Assembly (NCBI GenBank): GCA_026874595.1
Contig: CM049314.1
Span: 14,996,729 to 15,060,728 of the forward strand
DNA from: Sipunculus nudus
Lineage: Eukaryota > Annelida > Sipuncula > Golfingiida > Sipunculidae
Reading direction: 5' to 3'
Length of the DNA stretch: 64,000 nt
Below the pieces are notes generated by a model. The model made no database searches. It saw nothing but the letters and a program-made list of their open reading frames with translations, and was not told the origin of the DNA. Position numbers and translations under genes: made by a program. Positions 53,560 through 64,000 of the stretch are shown one piece after another (the first letter of the stretch is position 1; the number at the start of each line of letters is the position of its first letter).

Positions 53560-56026
53560 AAGTCTTACTATGTCACACAATGATCCGAAACTGTGGGCGA
53601 GATTTAGAAAATTTCGAAATAGGGTCACCTCTTTGAACAGACAACAGAAACATTTTTATTACAGGCATAAAGCCAAGTCTTCGAGCTCTCATAAAGAGCT
53701 ATGGCAGACATTTAAACACGATAAAAGCTCCAGGCAGTTATTGTCACAATATTCCTGGTCTCACCACTTATAACCTAAACAATTTCTTTGTTTAAGTTGG
53801 TGATATTTTAAATGAAAGTTTTATAGAAGATGAAGATATACTTGAACTGAATATGCTAGGGCTATTGCTCAGTGAGGCTACAGTCAGTTTGGTGCCATCG
53901 CCGGCACATATATTGAATTATTGCTCACTACAGTAACTGTTCCTCCAGACTGGAAGAGTACGAGAGTGGTTCCTATTTTTTATTAGTTACAGGGAAATCT
54001 TCTGAACCAAACAAATTGCAATGTCATAAAAATTCTGGAGTAGCACATAAAACGTATTTTCTTAAAGGCCTCGACCACAACCGTTTAATATTCCCCCAGC
54101 AAACTGCCTTTCTCGCTATTAACTCTAGCCGAACCGCTTTGCATGGACAGGTGAATGATTGGCTAATAGCTATGAATCGTGGACGCTTAAATTTCTTATG
54201 TTTTCTCGACCCTAAAACAGACTTTAATTCCCTGAATCACGATATATGCACAATCGCTAGGCACAGACAGCACTACCAACAACCCAACATGGCTAAAATC
54301 TGGTTGAAGCATTCTCAAAATTCTTCACTACTGAGATTACCAGAATTCGTTAAGGCACTGAAAATAAAAAATCAAAATACACTGGAATAACATTTGGTCA
54401 GGAAATAACCCAGAGCTGCCTCAACTCCTTTACGCCAACATCGGAGGTTGAGATAAAAAAATCATTAAGGCATCACCTTTAAAGCAATGCAGCCTTGACC
54501 CCATTACTACATGGTCGAAAAGGGTCTATGCCAGCATTTATGCCATTAATTATAGATATGGTTAATGAGTAAGTGGTCAGGCATCTCCATATTTGGATTT
54601 TGAACAATTCTGCAACTACAGACCCGTGTCCCATCTGCCTTTTCTTGCAAAGGTTATTGTACAGGTAGTTGCCTGCGGGATCAAAGACAATGTTCACGCT
54701 TGTGACGTCCTTGAATCACTACAGTCTGCCTATCTGCCAGCCCTGGTCAAGTTTCACAATGATTTGGAGCTAACCGTTGACCAGAAAAAGGCATTAAAAT
54801 TGGTGTTTGTAGATCTCAGCGCCACATTTGATTCAATAGACCAGACAATCCTGGTAAAAAGATAACAAGAAGTGTTTGGCATCACAGGTGAAGCTCTTTC
54901 TTGGATTATCTCCTATATATTACAAAGAAAGTAGATTGTGTATGTGGCTTGTGTAAATCCTGTGCTTCATTGCTTCACTTACGGGAACCACAGGACTCTA
55001 TTTTAGGGCCACTCTTATTCTCAATATATACTTGTCCATTTGATGATATACTGTGCCAACAAAACATCCAATGCTATATCTGCGCAGATGATACCCAGTT
55101 GTATCTGTCGTTAGGGCGTGAAGAGGGCTGGTTTAGCAGTTAACCACGTGGAAGGGGTTGTTAATATCACACAATGCTGGGCGAATCAGAACATATTGAA
55201 ACTAAACACAAATAAAACGGAGTTCATGACTGTCAGTGATAAGCGACAGGTCACCTTGCAAAGATATTGTCCTGCATGTTAGGTCAGATATCTCTTTATA
55301 TGAGAAATGTTGGTGTCATGACTTTATTCATATAACCTGATAGTTTTGGCAGTGCGAGTTCAGCAAACTTCCAACTTAGAAACATTTTAAAAGTTCGCAA
55401 ATTCTTTACCGTGGGGGCACCTGAACCGCTCATTTATTCACTTGTAACATCTCGCTTAGACTATGCCTTTCTGATCAACACTCCTAAGTGCAATCTAAAT
55501 AAAAAAAAAACCGCGGCCTTCTGGAACAGGTCATAACACACCCGTGTTACAATCAGTCCGACCAGGCGCGCATCAAAAACGAAGTTGCCTTTATGACCTT
55601 CAAAGAACTACATAATCAGGCCCCTTGTTACATCGAGGACATATTGCGCCCTTATACACCACCTATAGGCATCTTAGATCTAGTCACACAGGCCTACTGA
55701 CTACCCAATTTCAGAACAAACCAATAAGGTGCCAAAGCTTTTAGTAATGTAGCTCCTAGTCTCAGAAACTTCTCTGAAACTCGCTTTCTATTGAGATTAC
55801 GCTATGTGTCTCTGTCATAAATTTTTAAAGGTTTCATGACACATATTTGTCCAGAAAGTATTACAATGTCTGGTTAAATGTATGTTTTATCAATTATATT
55901 TTTTTATAAATAATATAATGTTCTTTTTAATGTATATCTTACTAATTTTTTTATGAGCAGCGCAGCTGAACATTTATTGTTGAGGATAAATGCGCTATAT
56001 AAATAAAATAATAATAATAATAATAA
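53560..56026 (+). pseudogene. Decayed LINE (Jockey/CR1-like) reverse transcriptases
   Basis: Readable blocks on the plus strand, broken by stops and shifts: FRKFRNRVTSLNRQQKHFYY; TALHGQVNDWLIAMNRGRLN and FLCFLDPKTDFNSLNHDI (54140-54240); a second RT start NYRPVSHLPFLAKVIVQVVA and LVFVDLSATFDSIDQTIL (54607-54860); SILGPLLFSIYT and CADDTQLYLS (54990-55110), where the catalytic YADD is altered. The element ends gcgctatataaataaaataa + (taa)n, a typical LINE tail. Repeated RT N-terminal parts suggest two superposed copies. Confidence 0.8.
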
Positions 56027-56027
56027 T

Positions 56028-56218
56028 ACAGTGACACCTCTCCTAGTGTGCACTTCTGAATAGTGGGCACGTCTATATACTGGGCAGTTTTGACAGTCCG
56101 ATATTCTCATTCTAATTATTCATGTTACGGCCAATACCTCCATATAGTGGCAACCGCCATAATCTGAGAAGTTTGGCCCCAGTCCCAAGGGTGCCCACGT
56201 TATAGAGGTCCGATTAAA
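56028..56218. mobile_element. Possible pogo-like MITE
   Basis: The left edge cagtgacacctctcctagtg and right edge cacgttatagaggtccgatt are partly inverted copies with an 'acctct' core, like the element at 1866. Confidence 0.4.
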
Positions 56219-56229
56219 TAACCATTATT

Positions 56230-56590
56230 CTGCATGGAGAACGGTTAATACTGGGGTACCACAAAGTACTGTACGTAGACCGATTCTGTTAAAGTGAATC
56301 TATATATGAATATATTCTGTTTTTCTGTTCATTATATCTTAACGATTAACTAGTTACTAACATACTAGACGCTAAATCTACGAATTATGCTGACGACATT
56401 TATGCTTAATGCTGACGGCTTCAGTCACGATTCAGCACAAAATAAGCTAAAGAGTGCAGTAGATCAAGTTATTAAATGGTTCAATAAAAAAAAAAAACTA
56501 GCACCACTTAATATAAATCGATATCGCACACCTCTATTAGTTATGATAATTATTTGTACAGGAAAGTTAAATATACGTTTTTAAACATTT
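56230..56590 (+). pseudogene. Second LINE RT fragment
   Basis: It reads NTGVPQSTVRRPILL near 56250, then NYADD at ~56382, and SAVDQVIKWFNKKK then LAPLN. This is the GVPQGS / YADD / WF..N+L.LN sequence of motifs of non-LTR reverse transcriptases, with lesions. Confidence 0.7.
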
Positions 56591-56689
56591 CATCGAAAGT
56601 AAAATTACTTCGAAAGCATACCTTGTAGTATAGGCTTATTATTTTATTATGAATTATCTTGGAACTTTAGTACAAACATTTTTTTATAA

Positions 56690-57010
56690 ATATAACATTT
56701 TCCCCTGAGACCTGTCGGGTATATTCACACTTGGTGTTCGTCGGAGGCGGTGGGGGAAAATCAAACCTAATCTTTCACTGCGGTGAGCCAGCTGAATGGT
56801 ATATTGTGAGGCCATATTAATTATGATATGTGTTTGTCTTTGAATATATTTTTATTTTCAAAACTATACAAGGTGAGAATAACATACATTAAAAGATGTG
56901 CAATTGCTGTATGGAGGATGAAATAGATGTACATAATTTTGTGAGTGGATAGATTTGTAACATTTTATAAACTGACCATAGTTAGCTCTACATGCTAATT
57001 TGTTACACTT
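56690..57010. repeat. Unit D, second block of arm 2 (inverted)
   Basis: Reverse-complement counterpart of 39430-39735, diverged but collinear. Confidence 0.65.
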
Positions 57011-57351
57011 TGTGTATGTCAAACTTTGCCCAATTTATAACGCTTGTCAAAAAATTCATTGTTATCATTAATCTTTTGTGAACATGTAATGATGAATGAA
57101 AATAATTTTTTATTGTAATCCACTTGCATTATATTGTCACGATTGCACAATATTTAAACTATTTTGCCCAGCAGGACAGGCAATCTTGTCGGAACACGCT
57201 ACCCTTTACAAATATCTTTAATGTATTCATCGTCTCAGAGGGAAATGCATGAATACATTACCCCCACCCCCGCTTCGCGCCTCGGCTCAACCTCTACGCG
57301 GCCTCGCAAAGTGACCCCCCCCCCCCCATTCTAAATTTCTGTATCCGCCCC

Positions 57352-58640
57352 TGATATATACCGGCACGGCGACATCCATATATTCTATGTGAAGCTTCAG
57401 GATACCATGCGGGACCTGCTAAAAAGACGCAATATGTAGCGCTTCTGCTTGATACTCATTCCGGATGCCGGAACCGTGCATATGGAAACCTCACATAACC
57501 TATGAAGTCAATTCTGATTTTTATCCGCATTCTTGGATTTACCCTACTATTCGTGTGTATATTATGCATTTCAGCTTGTTTATCTAATCAATTGTAGATG
57601 AACTCTGTCCCTGAGTACACGAGACCTATTGGTTGTTATGGACGTTAAACAGAAGTAAATATATATTCAGTGGAAACTACTGATGGTATTCCCAGATTAA
57701 AAATTAACCATTAAATATACACTAGCCTTGGGTTTACACTAGCCTTTAATTATCGATAAAAGCGTGATTTAGATGTCATATTTTTTGCATTATCATGCAG
57801 TTAACGCCAAGATGGCGTCACGAGTGACATTAGCAAATATGAAAGTACTAATAATATTATCCTTATAATATAATAATATTATAGTGTTTTTAACTTTCGC
57901 GAACATTCTAATTAACAACCCTATGATATGCTTTAAAGTGCCTTTTCTAACACAAACTGCGTTGTTGTAATAAATCATTTGACAGATGAACTAAAGTATT
58001 TTCATTGAAAAAAAAAAAAAAAAAAATCGGCCTGCCTCTCTCTACCATGAATAAGTAAATTAGTAATTAGTTGGTGTTTCTTTACAGAAAATGTTTGTCA
58101 CGGTTCAACAACTCTGTGGTAGAATGACGGTCGTACCTTTTTTGCTGGTACAATGGCTGTACTAATACATTTGAATGGTAAAAAATATTAAAATTTGGCT
58201 ACCCTAACATTAAATGAATTATTACTCTATTGTTATGTTACCCACTACACATATTTTGTTGAAATCCGTTAATAACATTTTGAAAACAGTTGCAAACAAA
58301 CCTACCAATCGACGATAAAGGCATAATAACCAATAGTGAAGTATAGTAATAAAAAGAACCCCTCACGGAAGCGATTTATATATATCATAGAAGCTGTGAC
58401 AAGATTTGAATAAAACATTGACAGTAGCGCCTGCTAGTAGTGCACGTCGCATATCACAGTTAACATCTAAGTGAACATGTTAAAACTTTGACGGAGCCGC
58501 ATTTGGCAATCAACCAAGTTTTTTTACTGACTAAGGTTCCCTTAACAGCTTACGTACTGGCACATGTTTGTCTGCGCGCGTGTCTGTGAGTGTTTTCATG
58601 TTTTTACGTCAGTTGACATTAAATTTGCTGGGCGCCGGGG
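57352..58640. repeat. Unit D, arm 2 (inverted, one satellite unit)
   Basis: Reverse-complement counterpart of 35470-38310. Around 57810-57915 it has one diverged homologue of the 242-bp unit (gaatgttcgcgaaagttaaa on the minus strand). Confidence 0.7.
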
Positions 58641-58684
58641 CACAAGAGTAATTTTTCTCCGTCATTCGGTCAGCAATACTATAA

Positions 58685-59668
58685 ACAAGTGGCCCATGGG
58701 CCATGACGCTCAGCTGAATTAAAAAAGCCTGGAACAATACTCTGTGCCCCTTCACTACTATTAGGGGTAACTCATTTCTTTAATCTGCTGAACAGACTGT
58801 TCATACGCTCTGCAAATGTCAGTAGCTTTCACGGGATCCTGGTTGCCTTCGCTTGATAACAGTTCTTAGAGCTTACCCCTCGCCGTACATATATGTTTGT
58901 CTCTGATCATACGGTCGGTTCTCTAAAATCACAACCTTGCACTTAAATGCGTAATTCCGTGAGAAAACTGCAGAAACTGATGAAACACTCCATGATTCAT
59001 ATGCATGCAGTGAATTATCGTGATCAACGCATTAGTTATACAGATACTGGAGCTTTTGTATCTAATTTTAATCATTCTGGGATTTGATGAGAAGCCCCAT
59101 AGCTCGAAGAATTTGGGCAACAGAGACCTCATTTCAGATTTTCAAGGAGATTTTTATGGACCTCCTTTGAGGTCAAGTAAGATTTTTTTTAGGTCAAACA
59201 ATGAGGGTTTGTGCCCTGTTAACAGACGACTTCTTCATTTAAAGGTCTAAAAAATTGACAAAAAATGGGTAAAAATTCGAAAAAATACAGGTGGCGCTAC
59301 CAGTCTGCAGGAACTGAACAATACTCCATAATCCATATGCATGCAAAAAATCATGGCGATTAATGTTTTAGTTATTCAGATGTTGGAACTTTTGTACTAA
59401 AGTGCTTATTATTCTTGGGGTGGGGGGTATTTAACAGCCCCATGGCTCGGAGGATATGGGTAACAGAGATCAAATTTCAGGTTTCTAAGGAGTTTTTTCA
59501 TGGATATTCCTGGATCTTCAGTTAGAAATGTCAAGGTCTAACAGTTACGATTTGTGTCCTGTTAACGGCCGGACGGCCGAAAGGCCAGACGGCCGGAAAA
59601 CAAGACGGCCGATGGACAAAGGGTGATCACAATAGCTCAGATGACTTACGGTCAGCTGAGCTAAAAAT
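58685..59668. mobile_element. Dispersed element B, copy 2
   Basis: The left end is acaagtggcccatgggccat + gacgctcagctg; the right end is gatgacttacggtcagctga + gctaaaaat, preceded by gttaacggccggacggcc. Two internal ~300-bp blocks are themselves similar (atgcatgcagtgaattatcg / atgcatgcaaaaaatcatgg). Confidence 0.7.
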
Positions 59669-59669
59669 A

Positions 59670-62115
59670 ACCCAGACCATCGCAGACCTTAACAAACATC
59701 ACATACCTCATACAAACTTTCGATACTAAGGCCGTATGTCTATTTTGCAGTATATCATTTATGTCCTTAAATGATGACACTAATTGACGTCAGAGACAAA
59801 TGAAAATTGAAGCTTTAATACGTGAATTCAGAATAACCTTTTTTAACACACCTTATCGACAAACGATTTAAAATTAAATACAGTTACGTAATGTCTTTAA
59901 TATCAATCAACAGATATGTATTTCAAATAAACCAAGGGTGAAGAATAAATAATTACCCTCCAAAATTTGTTTTCACATTTAACACTAATGGTTACTGAAA
60001 TGAATTTCTGCAACTTTTGAATGACAAAAACTCCCAAGTTGAAAGTACCATAAACACTTTTAACACAAGAATTTGCATGAGGTTCCTCCTCTTTACAATG
60101 CTCTTTCAAAGTGTGTGATCAAAACAGATGAAAATAAACATAATAAAGATTATAAACATAATTAAGTCACTAAACTCCGGCACAAAACACACTGCCCATT
60201 GACAAACATTAAGTATTTAATCAATGTTCTTTACTCAGATGCAGATTAAAGGGAGATTTTGCTGGTTTTGTCTGGTATATAAAAGAAAAGGAAGGTTTCG
60301 TGTTGATTAAATAGAGGTTAATTAAACCAGGATGGTTCTAAAGCTCCACTTCCAATTGACCGCTGGCGGATTTGTTCAGGACGTTTCAACCACACCCCCT
60401 CTGCTCGACTTAATCACTCTCAGAAATTTAAAAAAAACCGCTTAATACGGAAAATCATATAAAATATAAAATATGTGTATGTTTAGATCATTATTTAAAA
60501 AAAATTATTTTTATAACTATTTTCTTATGAGCATGTAATGTATATCTCCTTGTTAATGTATATTTCCCTTTGATATACCCAGGACCCCATCGAAATACAG
60601 CTGACTTGCTGAATGGGCCATCCTTGTAAATTTATGTATAAATAAAATAAAACCATCGCCAGATTTTTGCCCCTCGCACCGTTTACGTACTTTAGTATAC
60701 TTCTGCATGCGAATGTTATGTATAGTGTGGCATGTATAAAACAGGTTAATTTTTTTATCTCGTTCGCACGCGGAAGTATCAGTAGAATACAGCACTCTCT
60801 TTCATGTGACCACTTGTGGCAAATTCTGAAACCAAAATATTTTACTTTAGTTTCAGAACTAGTCACCAGGGGCCGAATGATGTAGGACTGAGAGCGCTGC
60901 ATGCTTCTCCTTTTCCTTCCGACTTGTAACCGCACGAGGTGTGTCGGTCTTAATCTACAATACCACTATTTTTTCTCAGGTCGTGTACAGCTTAAATGGT
61001 TGAACAACGTGACATGTCAGAGCTATTTGAAAATAATAATAGATCCTCAGCGTTAACTTATACAGCAAAAGACTTTATTATTTTTATCAAAAGACTTAGA
61101 CGATGAGGAGAAGATAGAAGATCTTCTCACATCAAGCGACCTCTGATGGAAATATCCGAAACAAAAATATATCTAATACATGTACTTATAAAGAGAAGTC
61201 GGTCCATTTTATCCTCAATGTTCTCTGAAACCGCCTTACGAATTACACTGTGCTTTACCTCATTTTAAAGGTTATTGTTCCAGTGACCTTGCCGATATGA
61301 GAATAGATTATTCTTTCTTTTGTGATTTATTTTTTCCTCAATGCAAACCAAGCTTTTTCTGGAGGCATCTTTAGGATTTGCTGCATTCGATCTCAGAGTC
61401 AACAGAGTGTCAAGTCAAAAAACCCCGTTTTTAATGTAATTCGTGGTCACGTGTCTACTAAAATCCCAAAATATTTCAATATCCATTAAAACGCCTCTGA
61501 GTAATATTAATCCCTCTAAGGAAGGATTTTAAGTCAAGCACTAAACAATGACCACATGCTTTCAATGAGAGGGCTTATCAGGCCGGTCAACCCTTGGGAC
61601 TTAGACCAGTTACACTACCACCGTTTGTAGCTGTTTACAGGTATGTATATTTCTGCACTTTCATATGTATCCTCTCATGATACCCATGGCTTTAATTAGT
61701 TCGGGAAAATATGTTTGAAAAGATTGAAAAGTGTTTGTCCAAAAGAAAGCATTACAAATTAAATACAATTCAGGGGTGTGGGCATGCAAACATATTTATG
61801 ATCCGTAATCTCCAGGGACGTTAAAACATGAAAACATGTTAGCAGGATATATTTAAACTGATAGGGATGAATTCCATTAAAAAACCTCAACCAGCATGTT
61901 ACGTTTAAACGTGTACACGTTTCATGTATAAGCAATGTCCAGCTGGTCACATGGCGAGTGGCAGAACAAATTAATGCGAAATGGCTAAGTCAGCTCACGA
62001 TTTGAGCCATATTTAGACTGGTCCTATTACACCTTTTTGCATTGTTGTAACTGTGTGGGTAAAATTTAAGCAATGTCTTAATTGTCAAATAAACCATTTT
62101 CCAAGTTACTCACTA
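59670..62115. other. Interval without recognised gene
   Basis: AT-rich, short chance frames only, with no convincing splice pairs or conserved motifs. Confidence 0.4.
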
Positions 62116-62237
62116 GTAAATCAGCAGAAATCATGTCAAAGGAAATTAAGTTATGTTCAAACAAAAACACAAATGCTTCATGTGGAAGATGGCGTGAACT
62201 AATGCGCAAAATGGCATTTTAACTTGTCTCAATACTT

Positions 62238-62450
62238 CTCAATCCACCGTAAAGAACCTCAGAGGGTTCTTCTCAGAACCTCTAAACAGGTTCTCTGTGG
62301 AACCTTATAGGTTCCATAAAAGAACCTTAGGGAGGTTCCAAAAAGAACCCCGCTTGAAGGTTCCAGCTGAAACCTTAAAAGGTTCCCCACTCAGTCCACT
62401 CTGAAGAACCCTTTTGGGTTCTAGTTGGAACCCTTTTTTCTAAGAGTGTA
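62238..62450. mobile_element. agaacc/ggttct-rich MITE inserted in the paralogous copy
   Basis: A ~212-bp block of alternating agaacc and ggttct motifs, ending cccttttttctaagagtgta. It is absent from the matching position near 40912 (gtctcaatactcttaactgt). Similar 'aagagtgta'-ended, 'ggttc'-rich MITEs are common in fish and other aquatic animals (recalled). Confidence 0.65.
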
Positions 62451-63210
62451 ACTGTACAAAGGGAATATAAATGGTAAATCCTTTTCCGCTGAATAGATGA
62501 TATAGTTTGTCTCATTTAGTTATTTTTGAAAACACACAATCTCATAGGTCGTGCACATATCTTACATAATAACAGATTAATATATAATATATATCATATA
62601 ATAATAATAAAAATTATAATAATAATAATGATAATTGAACGCTTTAGTTTCAGAAGTGTAAGCTTACGATAGAAATTGATTTTCGAGCCAGTGTTGTATA
62701 CAGCGTTGCCGATATCGATCTGTTATTGAATATTGAGATCATTTTGGCTAGAAAGATACAGCTGGTGGACTGGATTTTAGTTCTTCCTTGCCTTCGCTCA
62801 TTATTCCCGGAGTATATGTGTATACATTCGGTGGAGTTGGCACGACTGATACATAAATCATTCGTTCAATGTCTGCTGTTGCATAAACGTTCAGGCCTTA
62901 GTCCTGTAAAACGCATTCATATTGCCATGTGTTTGGACAGGAATAGACTCTATCTCATCTCTGTGTGTGGCCATAATGAACGTAAACTCGTAACCATGAC
63001 ATTTGTGTATGTTTTACAATGGGTTTCATATATTTTTACACAAAATCAGTTCTCAATTTAAATGGCCTACAAATAAAATATGCTGGACGCCCCTCCCTGT
63101 TACATTTGTAAATAGCTAAAACTACCTCATTTGGTTGCATTACTGGTGTAACCATTCTCTTCAAATATATACCGGTTTCCATACACTGTACAAGCAAAGT
63201 CTTTACTCAC

Positions 63211-63277
63211 CATTATTCTTTATTCAAGCTTGAACATAAACCAATGCGTGGAGCGACACAACCAGGAAACGTGCCAT
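63211..63277 (-). pseudogene. Broken copy of the kringle-gene signal-peptide exon
   Basis: It reads MARFLVVSLHALVYVQA then TGA at codon 18, compared with MARFLIVSLQVLVSVQTANN in the intact gene. The donor ATG|GTGAGT is still present. Confidence 0.75.
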
Positions 63278-63920
63278 GTCTTTCTTTTGATTCGTTATGT
63301 TCTACCACATTGCACGTCGGTCGGCTTTATTTAACAGGGTATGCCCCTGCGTACCGGGATGTATTTCAGGTATTCACTCCTTTGTTGCTCAGTTATTGGA
63401 TAATTCCACAGAGAGAACTGGATATTAATGTTTGAGAAGAATTTCAAGAGACAACTGCATTATTTCTTTCACGTTCTATAGTTCTGCGGACTTACTAAAT
63501 ATTTATAAGACTTCATAAACGGCAATCCATCAGCAATAATTCGTTAGGAATCCTAACTTTTTTTTAACCCATTCACGAACCATAGAATCTGTATAAAGTA
63601 TAATTGGCGGTGGCGGTGGCGACTGTACGCTTTGTCACACAATTATTCTATGGCAGTGTCTCTTAACTGCCCATTTTTTGTCTTGAATTCTCGGGAACGC
63701 TGCCTAGTGTGTCCCTAGGAGTGAACTAATCGCAAATAACTTTAAACTGAGATTTTTTTTTCGTGATGGAACTAATACAGGGCCAACAGGTATAAACTAC
63801 GCTGCGCCATATACAGTAATTGAACTAGCAGCGCCATCTGTCGAATGTGGAATGAAACTGAAAAATCTCCCAGCAATGAATATGTCTACCAATATCGCGA
63901 TTTATATAAACTCTCATGAA

Positions 63921-63973
<53 letters not shown>
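63921..63973. repeat. TA microsatellite at window end
   Basis: About 26 TA units. Confidence 0.95.
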
Positions 63974-63980
<7 letters not shown>

Positions 63981-64000
63981 ATATTTGTTCTTGCATCCAT

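Larger units (their letters stand above)
62116..63790 (-). pseudogene. Decayed paralogue of parts of the kringle gene
   Basis: Collinear fragments: 62120-62540 matches 40800-41020 (atcatgtcaaaggaaatta, gatatagtttgtctcattta); 62680-62830 matches kringle-unit introns (gattttcgagccagtgttg, cagctggtggactgga); 63200-63470 and 63660-63720 match exon 1 and upstream sequence (gtcttgaattctcgggaacg). No kringle exon was found between them, so the coding core is missing here. Confidence 0.7.

Overview
The window is animal nuclear DNA: AT-rich, intron-bearing and packed with decayed mobile elements. It is most likely from a mollusc, perhaps a bivalve. That guess rests on dispersed repeats of the 'aaggcct..aggcctaatgc' and 'gggcccatggg' types, a tRNA-derived SINE, and a secreted multi-kringle protein; it is an inference from the sequence. 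Most open reading frames here are chance frames, short (60-90 codons) and without splice context.

Two genes can be reconstructed, both on the minus strand. (1) Positions 4311-21713 hold a complete ten-exon beta-secretase (BACE) orthologue of 504 predicted residues. All nine introns have GT..AG ends and the reading phase agrees at every junction. Both catalytic aspartates, the transmembrane segment and a cytoplasmic acidic-dileucine motif are present. (2) Positions 40227-52728 hold a secreted protein of about 536 residues: a signal-peptide exon, four kringle exons in tandem ~936-bp genomic units, and a C-terminal six-cysteine domain. All junctions are phase 1. A decayed relative of its first exon and introns lies at 62.1-63.8 kb, so the locus has been duplicated.

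Layout. 0-4.3 kb: region downstream of BACE with MITE-like elements. 4.3-21.7 kb: BACE; its intron 4 (9.7 kb) contains a nested pile of a dispersed repeat, a PIF/Harbinger-type MITE (TTA duplication), a hAT-type element (exact 8-bp duplication), a GC-rich DIRS-derived element with inverted ends, and further repeats. Its intron 2 is filled by a minisatellite whose unit contains the exon 2 splice donor. 21.7-40 kb: no gene recognised; LINE, SINE and MITE remnants, microsatellites, poly-G tracts, and seven copies of a 242-bp satellite. 40.2-52.7 kb: the kringle gene, one intron of which holds a 2629-bp CACTG..CAGTG element whose empty site is preserved in the sister units. 53.5-56.6 kb: decayed LINE reverse transcriptases. 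56.7-58.6 kb: a diverged, inverted counterpart of 35.5-39.7 kb. 58.7-64 kb: repeats and the kringle-gene remnant.

The two genes show no functional link beyond proximity. The notable content is structural: a splice-site-bearing minisatellite, tandem exon amplification interrupted by a datable transposon, and a satellite grown inside one copy of a dispersed element.
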